Positions 42,434 through 52,547 of a DNA stretch of 64,000 nt are shown in pieces (the stretch's first letter is position 1; each line of letters begins with the position of its first letter). Under the pieces are notes generated by a model. That model did not search any database, was not told the DNA's origin, and saw only the letters and a list, made by a program, of their open reading frames with translations. Both the position numbers and the translations under genes were made by a program. Source of the DNA: Kitasatospora sp. GAS204B (GTDB lineage Bacteria; Actinomycetota; Actinomycetes; Streptomycetales; Streptomycetaceae); assembly GCF_029892155.1 (NCBI RefSeq), contig NZ_JARZAG010000007.1:186001-250000 (forward strand), read 5' to 3'.

Positions 42434-42542
42434 GCGATTTGTCCTCTGGTGGGGGCAAAGGAGGGCCTTCAGTATGTGTTCACCGGTCGTGCACGCGCCA
42501 TCTTCGCGCGTAGAGCAACCGAGTGGTCAACACCGGAAGCCG

Positions 42543-42556
42543 TAGGCTGAGCCCCA
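42543..42556 (+). promoter_or_regulatory. -10 box of the DUF2530 gene, predicted leaderless
   Basis: TAGGCT at 42543-42548 ends 7 nt before the ATG with no Shine-Dalgarno sequence. Confidence 0.5.
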
Positions 42557-42825
42557 TGCCGAAGACCCCGCTGCACCCCTCGCCACCTCCCCTGGAAGCC
42601 AACGACGTCGCGATCGTCGGCGGCGGCACGGTGGTCTGGTTCGTGGGTTTCCTGGTGCTGCTCCCCTTCCAGCACACGCTCTCCGAGCACGGGCACGGCA
42701 GCTGGCCGTGGATCTGCCTCTCCGGCGGTCTGCTCGGCCTGATCGGGCTCTGGTACTGCCGGGCCCGACGGGCCGCGATCCAGCGGGACCGGGCCGCGGC
42801 GGAGGTCGGTCCCGGGGAGGAGTGA
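42556..42825 (+). CDS. DUF2530 small membrane protein
   Basis: 89 residues with two helices (VVWFVGFLVLLPF and WPWICLSGGLLGLIGLWYC) around a short loop, the DUF2530 pattern. It sits next to the purine permease, an arrangement I recall as common in streptomycetes. The basic C-terminus faces the cytoplasm. Function unknown. Confidence 0.82.
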   Translation: MPKTPLHPSPPPLEANDVAIVGGGTVVWFVGFLVLLPFQHTLSEHGHGSWPWICLSGGLLGLIGLWYCRARRAAIQRDRAAAEVGPGEE

Positions 42826-42945
42826 CGCCGGTGGACAGCTCCGCCCCGGGGAGGAGCCGCGCCCCCGCCGAGCGGTCCACCCGGTCGGCCGGACCGGAAC
42901 CACAGGGGGACGCACCGGACATTTCGCCCCCGTAGAGTCGGTGCC

Positions 42946-45390
42946 ATGACGCATCCCGCCGGCGACCGGCCCGTCCCCGACAGCGGCACCGCCGCCGGCG
43001 CCACCGGCCTCGCGCCCGCCGGGCGTGGCGGTCTGACGGCGGCCCAGGTCGCCGAGCGGGTGGCGAACGGCCAGGTCAACGACGTTCCGGCGCGTTCCTC
43101 ACGGTCCGTCAGCGAGATCGTGCGGGCGAACGTCTTCACCCGCTTCAACGCGATCATCGGCGTGCTCTTCGCGGTCATCCTGGTGGTCGGCCCGATCCAG
43201 GACGGCCTGTTCGGCCTGGTCATCGTCGCCAACACGGCGATCGGCATCATCCAGGAGGTGCGCGCCAAGCAGACCCTGGACAGCCTCGCGCTGATCGGCG
43301 AGGCCCGCCCCGAGGTGCGCCGGGACGGCCAGGTGACCCAGGTCGCGGTGGCCGAGATCGTGCTGGACGACACCGTGCTGCTCGGCATCGGCGACAAGGT
43401 GATCGTGGACGGCGCGGTCACCGAGGCCGAGGGCCTGGAGATCGACGAGTCGCTGCTCACCGGCGAACCCGACCCGGTCCTCAAGCACCCGGGCGACCTG
43501 GTGATGTCCGGCAGTTTCGTGGTCGCCGGCGCCGGCGCCTTCACCGCCACCAAGGTGGGCCGCCAGGCCTACGCCGCGCAACTGGCCGAGGAGGCCAGCC
43601 GGTTCACCCTGGTCAAGTCCGAGCTGCGCACCGGCATCGACACCATCCTGCGGTTCATCACCTACCTGCTGATCCCCACCGCGATCGGTCTGGTGATCAG
43701 CCAGTGGGCGGTCGAGCACAACGACTGGCGCGAGGCGGTGCGCCGCACGGTGGCGGGGATCGTGCCGATGGTGCCCGAGGGGCTGGTGCTGCTGACCTCG
43801 GTGGCCTTCGCGATCGGGGTGGTCCGGCTGGGCCGCAAGCAGTGCCTGGTCCAGGAGCTGCCCGCGATCGAGGGGCTGGCCCGGGTGGACACCGTCTGCC
43901 TGGACAAGACCGGCACCCTCACCGAGGGCGGCATGGACGTGCTGGAGCTGCGCACCCTCGACCACGCCGGGACCGCCGACGGTGAGCAGCGGCTGCGGCA
44001 GGCGCTCGGCGTGATGGCGGCGGCCGACGCCCGGCCGAACGCCAGCATGCGGGCGGTGCTGGACGCCTACCCGGCCCCCGCCGGGGAGGGCCAGGGGCAC
44101 TGGCGGGTGCTGGAGGCGATGCCGTTCTCCTCGGCCCGCAAGTGGAGCGGGGTGCAGCTGCTGGAGCCGGCCGGTGCCGAGGCCAGCTGGCTGCTCGGCG
44201 CCCCCGACGTGCTGCTGCCCACCGGGCACCCGGCGCTGGCCGAGGTGGACCAGCTGGGCGCGCAGGGCCTGCGGGTGCTGCTGCTCGGCCGTACCCCGGT
44301 GCCGCTGGACACCCCCGACCCGGCGAAGGACCTGCGCCCGCTGGCCCTGGTGGTGCTCCAGCAGCGGCTGCGCCCGGACGCGGCGGCCACGCTGCGCTAC
44401 TTCGAGCAGCAGCGGGTCCAGGCGAAGGTGATCTCCGGGGACAGCGCGATCTCGGTCGGCGCGGTCGCGGCGGGCCTGGAACTGCCGGGTGCCGAGCAGC
44501 CGCTGGACGCCCGGACCCTGCCGAGCGACCCCGAGGCACTGGCCGACACCGCCGAACGCACCACCGTCTTCGGCCGGGTGACGCCGCAGCAGAAGCGCGA
44601 ACTGGTCGGCGCGCTGCAGTCCCGCGGCCACCACGTCGCGATGACCGGCGACGGCGTCAACGACGTGCTGGCGCTCAAGGACGCCGACATCGGCGTGGCG
44701 ATGGGCTCGGGCAGCGAGGCGACCCGGGCGGTGGCGCAGATCGTGCTGCTCGACGACAGCTTCGCCACGCTGCCCTCGGTGGTGGCCGAGGGCCGCCGGG
44801 TGATCGGCAACATCGAGCGGGTGGCCAGCCTCTTCCTGGTCAAGACCGTCTACTCGGTGCTGCTGGCGCTGCTGGTGGTCTTCACCCAGCTGCCGTACCC
44901 GTTCCTGCCGCGGCACTCCACCCTGCTGAGCTCGCTGACCATCGGCATCCCGGCCTTCTTCCTGGCCCTGGCCCCGAACACCGAGCGGGCCAAGCCCGGG
45001 TTCGTCCGCCGGGTGCTGCGGCTGGCCGTCCCGGGCGGGGTGATCGCGGGGGCGGCCACCTTCACCTCCTACGCGCTGGCCCGCGCCGACCACGCCACCG
45101 ATCTGAAGGCCGACACCAGCGTGGCCACCCTGACCCTCTTCCTGGTGGCGATCTGGGTGCTGGCGATCGTGGCCCGGCCCTACACCTGGTGGCGGGTGCT
45201 GCTGATCGCCGCCATGGGCGGCGCCTTCACCCTGGTGCTGACGGTGCCCTGGCTGTCGAACTTCTTCCAGCTCAAGCTGGTCGCCGGCCGCGACGTGTGG
45301 ACGGGCGTGGGGATCGCGATCGTGGCCGGGCTGCTGCTGGAGGTGGTCTGGCGGTTCGTCCGGCGGGGGCTGGACGGCGACGAAGCCTAG
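42946..45390 (+). CDS. P-type cation-transporting ATPase (CtpE-like)
   Basis: 814 residues. The phosphorylation site is Asp320 in DKTGTLT; the TGES-equivalent is LTGEPDPV; the M4 ion site reads IVPMVPEGLVLLTS; and the hinge is TGDGVNDVLALKDADIGVAMG. The short cytoplasmic loops and PEGL motif match M. tuberculosis CtpE, a Ca(II)-uptake ATPase. About ten transmembrane helices. A TAGAGT box (42933-42938) ends 7 nt before the ATG. Ion choice is inferred from family only. Confidence 0.92.
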   Translation: MTHPAGDRPVPDSGTAAGATGLAPAGRGGLTAAQVAERVANGQVNDVPARSSRSVSEIVRANVFTRFNAIIGVLFAVILVVGPIQDGLFGLVIVANTAIGIIQEVRAKQTLDSLALIGEARPEVRRDGQVTQVAVAEIVLDDTVLLGIGDKVIVDGAVTEAEGLEIDESLLTGEPDPVLKHPGDLVMSGSFVVAGAGAFTATKVGRQAYAAQLAEEASRFTLVKSELRTGIDTILRFITYLLIPTAIGLVISQWAVEHNDWREAVRRTVAGIVPMVPEGLVLLTSVAFAIGVVRLGRKQCLVQELPAIEGLARVDTVCLDKTGTLTEGGMDVLELRTLDHAGTADGEQRLRQALGVMAAADARPNASMRAVLDAYPAPAGEGQGHWRVLEAMPFSSARKWSGVQLLEPAGAEASWLLGAPDVLLPTGHPALAEVDQLGAQGLRVLLLGRTPVPLDTPDPAKDLRPLALVVLQQRLRPDAAATLRYFEQQRVQAKVISGDSAISVGAVAAGLELPGAEQPLDARTLPSDPEALADTAERTTVFGRVTPQQKRELVGALQSRGHHVAMTGDGVNDVLALKDADIGVAMGSGSEATRAVAQIVLLDDSFATLPSVVAEGRRVIGNIERVASLFLVKTVYSVLLALLVVFTQLPYPFLPRHSTLLSSLTIGIPAFFLALAPNTERAKPGFVRRVLRLAVPGGVIAGAATFTSYALARADHATDLKADTSVATLTLFLVAIWVLAIVARPYTWWRVLLIAAMGGAFTLVLTVPWLSNFFQLKLVAGRDVWTGVGIAIVAGLLLEVVWRFVRRGLDGDEA

Positions 45391-45417
45391 AGGACGCCCA
45401 GCCCGCCGGACGGACGG

Positions 45418-48400
45418 TCAGCCCTCGAAGTCCCGGGCCGCCGAGAGCTCGTAGGCGCGGTCGGGCTCGGTGAGCGCGGCCAGCACCTCGAACCGGCGGT
45501 GCCACTGGCCCACCGACCAGGCCAGACCGGCCGCCAGCCCCTCCGGGGTGGCCGCGTGCAGCAGGCCCGGCACCGGCGGGACCTCGAACTCGTCGTCCTC
45601 GTCCACGGCCTCGGCCGACTCCGGGTCGTACGGCAGCTCGGGCGCGGCCGCCGTGGTGTCCCAGCGCCAGTCCACCGCGGCCTCCTCACCGTCCGGACCG
45701 ACCACCAGCAGCTCCTCGTGCTCCTCGTAGACGGCCGGGCAGCCGGGCAGCAGCTCCCGGACGAACGGCGGCACCCGGTGCAGGGAGCCCTCGGAGAGCA
45801 CCCGACCGCCCGCGATCTCGCTGGCCAGCGAGACGTGCAGCCGCTCCGCCAGCGCCGGGGCCAGCGCCGGGGCGACCGGGATCAGCGGGTACGGGTGGAG
45901 CAGCTGCACCAGGTCGGGCGCGTCGGCGACGACGGCCTCGGTGGCGTCCACCACCACGGTGTACCCGGGGCGGCGGCCGGTGGCCTCGTCCAGCGGCGGC
46001 AGCGCCCGCACCACGTCCAAGGGATCCACCTCGACGGCGGCCAGCGCGGTGTAGATGCCGTGCAGCTGGCGGTGCGACACCTCGCTCTGCTCGTCGGTCA
46101 GGTGGTCGAGCAGCTCGTCCGGGCCGTGCTGCTCGGCGAGCAGCGCGGCGAGCGTGGTGCGCACCCCGAGGGCGTGCAGGAACTCGGCGTCCAACGTGGT
46201 GCGGGCCTCGTCGTAGAGGCCGCGGAGCAGCCAGTCGCCGCCCGCCGCGCGCAGCCCGGCCGGCTCGCGACCGCCCAGCACCGGGTGGTCGCGCAGCCAC
46301 CAGGCGGTGTACGGCGGCAGGTCGGCGTAGCCGCCGTCGGGCAGCAGCGCGCGGACCGGGGTGATCACCGCGTCCCGGTACGGCGGCCGGGCGAGCCGGG
46401 CCAGCGCCTCGGGCCAGGCCTCCTCGTCGATCAGGTCCAGGTCGCGCACCGCCAGCAGCTCGGCGGCCACCGGCGGCACGCCCACCTCATCGGCGTCGTC
46501 GGCGTGCAGCCGCTCCAGCACCTCCTCGCACCAGTCGGCCAGCCCGTCCGGCGCCTCGTCCAGCAGGCCGGTCGGGGCGCCGCCGACCGCGCGGTCGGCG
46601 GGGGCGGTCGGGTCCAGGCGCTCCAGGTCGTCCGGATCGAGCAGCGCGTCCTCGGCGCGGACCAGGACGAAGTCGCTCAGCACCCCCACGGCGGCCAGCA
46701 CCTCGGGGCCCCAGCGGTCCAGCAGGTCCTCGTCCACGAAGGGCGCGTCCTCGGGGCGGGCCAGCTGGGCGAACGGGCTGTCGGGGAGGATGAGTTCACC
46801 GGCCCTGGCCAGCTCGCCCTCGTCGTCGGGCAGCGCCAGGCGGGCCAGCCACGGGTGGTCGCCGGCCTTCGCGTCGGCCGCCTTGACCAGGCCGAGCACC
46901 GCGTCGGCCAGGTCGGCGGCGGCCTCGAAGTCCTCCTCGCCGACGTCCAGCGAGCGGGCCACGGCGGCCCGCAGCTCGGGGGTCTGCAGGATGCCGGCCG
47001 GGGTGGCGGTGGCGGCACCGAGCTTGGCCAGCAGCGGGTGCGCCGCGTCGGGGTGGGCCAGCCGCAGGTCCAGCAGGTCCAGCGCCTCGGCCAGGGTCTC
47101 GGGGTAGCCGGGGAACCCCGCCCAGTCGGCGTCCTCGGAGGGCAGCAGCACCCGGCGCGGGCCGGTGACGGTGCGTCCGGTGGCCAGCGGCACCGGCAGC
47201 GCGCCGAGCGCCTCCGGGTCGGCGCCGGCCAGCGCCCCGTACAGGCTGCGCCACCAGGCCGGCTCCCGGTCCAGGCCGCCGAGCTGGTCGACCACCTCGG
47301 CCAGCGGGATCCGCCGCACCTGCAGCGCGCGCAGCTCCGCCCGCCGCTCCAGGCCGGCCGGCAGCAGGCCGGGGAAGATCGGCGCCAGCGCCTCGACCAC
47401 CGAGGAGTCCGCCCCCTCCAGCAGCGTGGCGTCGCGCGGCCGAAGCGCGGGCGTGCCCTCCTCGACGGCGGTCGGGTGCGGCAGGAAGGCGGTGCCGGGC
47501 AGCCGGGAGAGGATCGCGGTGCGCAGCGCGTTGTCCAGCGTGCCCTGGCCCAGCGGCCCGGGAACCAGCGCGAGCGAGCCCAGGTCGGCGCCACGGGCCC
47601 GCAGCAGGTCGGTGTAGGCCTCGGCGGCGCGCTCGGTCAGGAACTCGGTGAGCGGGCCCGGCGCGACATGGCGCCGGGTGGAGTCCAGCGGGTAGGAGGC
47701 GATCAGCAGCGCCGGCACGCCCAGCGGCTCCTCGCTCGGCGTGGGCGCGTGCAGCACCGGGGCCACCGGGAGCGGCTGCGGGGTGCCGACGGCGGAGACC
47801 GGCACGGCCCAGGTCACCGTCCAGTACGGGCGGGCCCGCTCCTCGACGGGACGGTCCGCCAGCAGCTCCGGGGCCAGCGCGCCGGTGGTGGTGACGGTCT
47901 GCCAGAGCGACGGGACGGCGTCGCCGTGCTCGGTGCGCTCGGTCAAGGTGACCTGACCCAGCCCCTCCTCGGTGCGCTCGGCGACCGAGCGGGTCAGCGT
48001 GCGGATGCCCCGGTCCGGGGTCTCCACGACGATCTCGGCCAGCCCGGGGAGGGTGAGCAGCAGCGCGTCGTCCACGCCGTTCAGCAGACGGCGGGTCAGG
48101 TCCTCTGCGGCGCCATCGCGCAGCGGCAGCAGGACCACCGTGTCGTAGCCGGCCGGCGGCTCGCCCACGGCGGCCAGCGGCAACCGCAGCAACGGGACGT
48201 GCCCGTCGCGGCGACGCAACTCCTCGGCCAGCTCGTGCTGTTCGGCAGCCGCCCGATCGGCCAGCTCGCGGGCCTCGGCGAGCGACCAGCGGGCGCCGCC
48301 CGCGTGGCCGACGATGGCCGGCTCGTCACTGACCGCGAGCACGGCGGCGAAGCCGACGCCGAACCGGCCCACTGTGGGGGTGGTATCGGCCCGCTTGGAG

Positions 48401-48732
48401 GAGGCGCGCAGGGTGGAGAGCGACTCGATGGCGGCGGCATCCAGCGGTGCGCCGGTGTTGGCGGCGGCCAGCACACCGTCCCGCAGGGTCAGCCGCAGCC
48501 GCCCCGGGCCCAGGCCCGCGCGGGCCGCCGCGTCCGCGGCGTTCTGTGCCAACTCGACGACCAGGCGGTCGCGGTAACCACCGAGCGCCAGCTCCTCCTC
48601 CGCGTTGGCATCCTCCCGGAACCGGGCCGGCGAGGCCGCCCAAGCGTCCAGCACCCTGCGCCGCAACTCGGCCGTGCCGAAGTGATCGGCCACCTGCTCG
48701 TCGCCGCCACTGCCGATGATGCGAGGCTCCAC
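45418..48732 (-). CDS. Sacsin-N-terminal-like GHKL ATPase, large
   Basis: 1104 residues from GTG 48732 (the frame also allows TTG 48753). The first ~250 residues are an HSP90-like ATPase domain: YRDRLVVELAQNAADAAARAG (N-box), DGVLAAANTGAPLD (G1) and GRFGVGFAAVLAVSDEP (G2). The rest is helical and acidic, without a recognised domain, and ends in a conserved-looking block (SVGQWHRRFEVLAALTEP). Sacsin-like proteins are chaperone-like; in bacteria some occur in defence loci, but here the context is housekeeping. Confidence 0.85.
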   Translation of the reverse strand: MEPRIIGSGGDEQVADHFGTAELRRRVLDAWAASPARFREDANAEEELALGGYRDRLVVELAQNAADAAARAGLGPGRLRLTLRDGVLAAANTGAPLDAAAIESLSTLRASSKRADTTPTVGRFGVGFAAVLAVSDEPAIVGHAGGARWSLAEARELADRAAAEQHELAEELRRRDGHVPLLRLPLAAVGEPPAGYDTVVLLPLRDGAAEDLTRRLLNGVDDALLLTLPGLAEIVVETPDRGIRTLTRSVAERTEEGLGQVTLTERTEHGDAVPSLWQTVTTTGALAPELLADRPVEERARPYWTVTWAVPVSAVGTPQPLPVAPVLHAPTPSEEPLGVPALLIASYPLDSTRRHVAPGPLTEFLTERAAEAYTDLLRARGADLGSLALVPGPLGQGTLDNALRTAILSRLPGTAFLPHPTAVEEGTPALRPRDATLLEGADSSVVEALAPIFPGLLPAGLERRAELRALQVRRIPLAEVVDQLGGLDREPAWWRSLYGALAGADPEALGALPVPLATGRTVTGPRRVLLPSEDADWAGFPGYPETLAEALDLLDLRLAHPDAAHPLLAKLGAATATPAGILQTPELRAAVARSLDVGEEDFEAAADLADAVLGLVKAADAKAGDHPWLARLALPDDEGELARAGELILPDSPFAQLARPEDAPFVDEDLLDRWGPEVLAAVGVLSDFVLVRAEDALLDPDDLERLDPTAPADRAVGGAPTGLLDEAPDGLADWCEEVLERLHADDADEVGVPPVAAELLAVRDLDLIDEEAWPEALARLARPPYRDAVITPVRALLPDGGYADLPPYTAWWLRDHPVLGGREPAGLRAAGGDWLLRGLYDEARTTLDAEFLHALGVRTTLAALLAEQHGPDELLDHLTDEQSEVSHRQLHGIYTALAAVEVDPLDVVRALPPLDEATGRRPGYTVVVDATEAVVADAPDLVQLLHPYPLIPVAPALAPALAERLHVSLASEIAGGRVLSEGSLHRVPPFVRELLPGCPAVYEEHEELLVVGPDGEEAAVDWRWDTTAAAPELPYDPESAEAVDEDDEFEVPPVPGLLHAATPEGLAAGLAWSVGQWHRRFEVLAALTEPDRAYELSAARDFEG

Positions 48733-49080
48733 TGGACCCGCCGCCTTCCCCAAACGTCACACGAGATCCTTGGGGGGCATTGTCTCTCTCTTTTGGGGCT
48801 CGGTTCGCCGCCGGGGCGCTCGGACCCGGTGTCGACACTCGTCGCTCCGGCGCTCCCTCGTACCTCGGTCGCTTGTCGCTCCTCGCTTTCGACACCGGCG
48901 CGCCCCTTTGGCTCACTCGCGGGCCGTGCGGGGTTTCTGTCACGGCCTGGTGGGTGGTTCTCTCGCGTCCGCCGCAGGGTTCTGTCACAGCCCGGTGCGG
49001 GGTACTGCCGGCGGGAGCCTGCGGGTATGGCGGAGCCCCGGGTGCCAGGAGGCTGCCCGGGGCTCGCGGGTGGTGCGGGA
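48733..49080 (-). other. Intergenic region upstream of the sacsin-like gene
   Basis: 348 bp between two minus-strand genes. It holds a direct repeat TTCTGTCAC at 48935-48943 and 48980-48988 (45 bp apart, with similar GC flanks) and the terminator at 49034. No gene is supported. The promoter of the sacsin-like gene should lie here. Confidence 0.5.
49034..49064 (-). terminator. Terminator of the DUF3027 gene
   Basis: AGCCCCGGG and CCCGGGGCT form a 9-bp stem around a 13-nt loop, 16 bp beyond the stop of the minus-strand gene. Confidence 0.7.
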
Positions 49081-49971
49081 TCAGGAGTGGCCGAGCTCCT
49101 CCGCCGGGGCGTCCGGCTCGACCGAACCGCCGCTGCGGTCGGGGTGCAGGTGCAGCGGCTCGACCACGGTCTCGTCCAGGATCAGCTCGGCCGGCACCGG
49201 CGGTGCGGGCAGCACGGCCGCCTCGGAGTGGCCGCCGCAACCGTAGGCGAGCGAGACGATCTGACCGTCCGCCGGACCGTACTCGTTGCCGCAGACGCCG
49301 AAGGCCTGGCCCAGCGAGCCGCCGATCGGGATCAGGAAGCCACAGCTGGTGCAGGAGGCCGGGGCGGACTGCGCCATCGGCGTCTGCGGCCCGTGCGCCT
49401 TCTCCCAGCGGTCGGCGGCCAGGTGCATCCCGAGCCGGGAGAGCACCCGGGGGCGGGCCATGCCCAGTTCGTCCGCGACCGCACCGATCTGCGCCCGCAC
49501 CGGGGCGGGCTGCACGTGCGGGTCGGACAGTTCGAGCTCTTCCTCGCCGTCGAAGACGGCCGAGTTGGGCGCGGGCTCGTCCTCACCGGTCCACCCGGGC
49601 TCCAGCCGCTCGTCGTCCGCGTCGGTGGGCAGCAGGTCGCCGGGGCCCAGGTCGCCGGGCCGCAGCCGCTCGCTCCACGGCACCCACTGCGGCGCCAGCA
49701 CCGCGTCGGTGCCGGGCAGCAGCACGACCTCGTCCAGGGTGACCACCTTGGCCCGTGGCGCGCGGGCCACGGTGACGGCCCAGTGCCAGCCGCGGTAGGC
49801 GGCGTCCAGGCACTCGAAGGTGTGCGTGACGACTCGCTCGCCCTCGGCCCGGGCGGCCAGGTGGGTGCCGACGGCGGCAGCGCCGACCGCCTCGACCGCT
49901 GCCTGCCTGGCGAGTTCGACGGCTTCGGCACAGAGCCGGTCGGGGGTACGGCTTCGCATCGCAGCACTCAC
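49081..49971 (-). CDS. DUF3027 protein
   Basis: 296 residues from GTG 49971. The N-terminal part (RLCAEAVELARQAAVEAVG, WHWAVTVARAPRAKVVTLDEVVLLPG, WVPWSERLRPGDLGPGDLLP) is the DUF3027 core. The C-terminal part has a zinc-ribbon-like pattern: CTSCGF, FGVCGNEY and YGCGGHSE. Streptomycetes keep it near the mqn genes. Role unknown; it may bind metal or nucleic acid. Upstream extension to 50196 is Arg-rich and was rejected. Confidence 0.82.
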   Translation of the reverse strand: MSAAMRSRTPDRLCAEAVELARQAAVEAVGAAAVGTHLAARAEGERVVTHTFECLDAAYRGWHWAVTVARAPRAKVVTLDEVVLLPGTDAVLAPQWVPWSERLRPGDLGPGDLLPTDADDERLEPGWTGEDEPAPNSAVFDGEEELELSDPHVQPAPVRAQIGAVADELGMARPRVLSRLGMHLAADRWEKAHGPQTPMAQSAPASCTSCGFLIPIGGSLGQAFGVCGNEYGPADGQIVSLAYGCGGHSEAAVLPAPPVPAELILDETVVEPLHLHPDRSGGSVEPDAPAEELGHS

Positions 49972-50351
49972 GGCGTCGGTTCTCTCCAGTCTTCTTACCT
50001 GCAGCCTAATCGCCCGGGGGCTCGCCCGGGCCGTTCGGGACCGTCGCGGCCGCCTGGTGCGCGCCCGTGGGCGTCGCATCGCTCGAACCTGCCGCCGGTA
50101 CCGCTCGCTCGTGGTACCGCCCCTATTCTGCGTGACCAGAAGCCTTGCGAGGACCGGCCGCGCCGCCGTCGGACCAGCCCGACCGGTGCGCAGCACGTTC
50201 CACCGCAGCGGTCCGCACAGTGCAGGCTACCCGCCGGGCAGCTCCGCGCGACAGCCCGTGGGCGGGCGCCGAGAGTACCAGCGCCGTCGGGCCGCGCCGA
50301 GCTGACCTCAATCCCTCGTCCTGGCGGGGATTGTCAGGCAGGATTGCGTGT

Positions 50352-51914
50352 GTGGCGGACGAAACGCCGTCGCAGCACGCCTCACCGGTCGCCGTGCCGC
50401 GACAGCAGCTCTCGGTCCCCTCTGTGGACGACTCGGGCCCACAGTCGGAGGACGGGTCCCCGCTGCCCGAGCGCCCCGGCGAGGAGCCCGATCCCGCCGA
50501 CGCCGATCGCACGGATGACGACACCGATGCCGAGGAGTCACCGCGGCGCGGTCTGCTGGTGCGCAGCGCCTCGGCGGCCGGCCTGCGCACCGGGCGGGTG
50601 GTGCACGGCACCGGGCGCCGGATCCGCAAGGCCACCTCGGCCGACGGCGCCGGCGAGTCGGGCCTGGCCAAGCTGATCGAGCTGCACGCGCTGAACTCCT
50701 TCGGCGACATGCTGATCACCATCGCGCTGGCCTCCACCATCTTCTTCTCGGTGCCCACCAGCGAGGCTCGCGGCCGGGTGGCGCTCTACCTGCTGGTCAC
50801 CATGGCCCCGTTCGCGCTGCTCGCGCCGGTGATCGGCCCGCTGCTGGACCGCCTGCCGCACGGTCGCCGGGCCGCGATGGCGATGGCGATGCTGAGCCGC
50901 GCGGTGCTTGCCTGGACCATGGCGAGCTCGATCAGCGGCGGCAACCTGGCGCTCTACCCCGAGGCGCTCGGCTGCCTGGTCGCCTCCAAGGCGTACGGCG
51001 TGGTGCGCAGCGTGGTGGTGCCCCGGCTCAAGCCGGCCCGGGTGACCCTGGTGAAGGCCAACTCGCGGGTGACCCTGGCCGGGCTGCTGACCACCTTCCT
51101 GGCCGCCGGGGTGGGTGGGCTGCTGCACCTGGCCGGGCCCGCCTGGCCGTTGCGCGGCGCCTTCCTGGTCTTCGTGATCGGCACCCTGATGGCCTTTCAC
51201 CTGCCGCGCCAGGTGGACTCGGCCAAGGGCGAGCAGCGCGCGGTGCTGCACGCCAGCCCGCACCAGGACCCGGGCGCGCCGGCGTCGGGCGTTCCCGAGA
51301 GCCCGCGGACCAAGGCCAGCCTGCGCACGGTCGGCCCCTCGGTGGTGCTGGGCCTGCGGGCGGTGGCCGCGCTGCGCGGACTGAGCGGCTTCCTCACCCT
51401 CTTCCTGGCCTTCCTGCTGCGCGTCGACCCGGTCGGCGGCGTCTCCCCCACCGTGGGCCTGGGTCTGCTGGCGGTGGCGGCCGGCGGCGGCAACGCGCTG
51501 GGCTCGGTCTTCGGCTCCTGGCTGCGCAGCCGCGGCGCGGAGGCGACGATCACCTTGATGCTGCTGCTGGCCACCGCCGCCGCCGTGGCCGCCGCGCTCT
51601 GGTACGGGATCGTGACCGTGCTGGTGGTGGCGGCCGTCGCCGGCATCGCCGCGTCGCTGGCCAAGCTGGCGCTGGACTCGCTGATCCAGCGCGACGTCCC
51701 GGAGGCGGTGCGCACCTCGACCTTCGCCCGCTCCGAGACGCTGATGCAGCTCTCCTGGGTGGCCGGCGGGGCGCTGGGCATCCTGCTGCCGCTGGACGGC
51801 ACGCTGGGCCTGTCCGTCGCGGCCGCGCTGCTGGGCGTGGCGCTGGTCTGGACGGTGCTCGCGCTGGTCCGGCTGGGGGTTCGCGGCGGCGCACCGCACC
51901 CCCGCGTCGCGTGA
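50352..51914 (+). CDS. MFS-fold membrane transporter, unknown substrate
   Basis: 520 residues. An acidic N-terminal ~90 residues (EEPDPADADRTDDDTDAEES) precedes about 12 helices with the MFS pattern (IGPLLDRLPHGRRAAMA as motif A). I recall orthologues adjacent to the futalosine genes in streptomycetes. GTG 50352 was chosen; the frame stays open to 50145 without support. It may be expressed with the following three genes, as the spacing is short (27 bp to the next). Confidence 0.85.
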   Translation: MADETPSQHASPVAVPRQQLSVPSVDDSGPQSEDGSPLPERPGEEPDPADADRTDDDTDAEESPRRGLLVRSASAAGLRTGRVVHGTGRRIRKATSADGAGESGLAKLIELHALNSFGDMLITIALASTIFFSVPTSEARGRVALYLLVTMAPFALLAPVIGPLLDRLPHGRRAAMAMAMLSRAVLAWTMASSISGGNLALYPEALGCLVASKAYGVVRSVVVPRLKPARVTLVKANSRVTLAGLLTTFLAAGVGGLLHLAGPAWPLRGAFLVFVIGTLMAFHLPRQVDSAKGEQRAVLHASPHQDPGAPASGVPESPRTKASLRTVGPSVVLGLRAVAALRGLSGFLTLFLAFLLRVDPVGGVSPTVGLGLLAVAAGGGNALGSVFGSWLRSRGAEATITLMLLLATAAAVAAALWYGIVTVLVVAAVAGIAASLAKLALDSLIQRDVPEAVRTSTFARSETLMQLSWVAGGALGILLPLDGTLGLSVAAALLGVALVWTVLALVRLGVRGGAPHPRVA

Positions 51915-51941
51915 TCGGCAGAGTTGGATAGCCTTCGTCCC

Positions 51942-52547
51942 ATGAGCCTCAGCACCCGTGTCATCGCCGCCCTCGGCGCCGTGGTCGTGATCGGCGCCGG
52001 CACGATCGGCGGCTCCATCGCCTACGCGTCGGGCCAGCCCACGCCGACGAAGACCCAGGCCACCGTCACCGTGGGCCGCTCCTCGCACGCGCTGGACCCC
52101 AACCCGACGTGCTTCAACGGCGGCAAGCCGCTGAGCGACGCGGCCCGCCAGGCCTGCGCCACGCTCTCCAACCAGGCGGCCAGCACCTTCCCCGACAAGG
52201 TCTCGGTGAAGTGGAGCGACCAGCTCGGCGTGGGCATCGACCCGGACGCCGCGAAGAACGGCTGGCGGGCCTTCACCAACGGCGGTGGCGGCCAGGGCGG
52301 CGCCCTGGTGGCAAACTTCCAGAAGGACACCACCTTCTCCGGCCTGCAGCCGGCCGCCAACCTGCTCACCAGCAGCCGCGACACCGCGCTGACCGTGATC
52401 GAGTTCGACCCGAAGACCGCCGGCAGCGCCAACCCGGGGATCGTCGCGGTCTGGTTCGTCGACCTGGTCAACTCCGCCGCTCCGGCGACCTCGCCGCAGG
52501 ACGCCGCAGGCCAGGGCGCCGGTCAGGGCGCCAGCCAGGGTCAGTGA
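51942..52547 (+). CDS. Membrane-anchored or secreted protein (DUF2771-like)
   Basis: 201 residues. An N-terminal signal/anchor (STRVIAALGAVVVIGAGTIGGSI) is followed by an extracellular domain with two Cys (PTCFNGGKPL and QACATL) and an A/G/Q-rich tail. It resembles the DUF2771-type streptomycete proteins; the family call is tentative. The stop overlaps the mqnB start (GTGA at 52544). TAGCCT (51929-51934) ends 7 nt before the ATG. Confidence 0.75.
   Translation: MSLSTRVIAALGAVVVIGAGTIGGSIAYASGQPTPTKTQATVTVGRSSHALDPNPTCFNGGKPLSDAARQACATLSNQAASTFPDKVSVKWSDQLGVGIDPDAAKNGWRAFTNGGGGQGGALVANFQKDTTFSGLQPAANLLTSSRDTALTVIEFDPKTAGSANPGIVAVWFVDLVNSAAPATSPQDAAGQGAGQGASQGQ

Noticed and set aside
45499-50676. 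Plus-strand open frame of 1725 codons
   Set aside because: It lies antisense to the sacsin-like and DUF3027 genes and has low-complexity Q/R/V/G composition without motifs.
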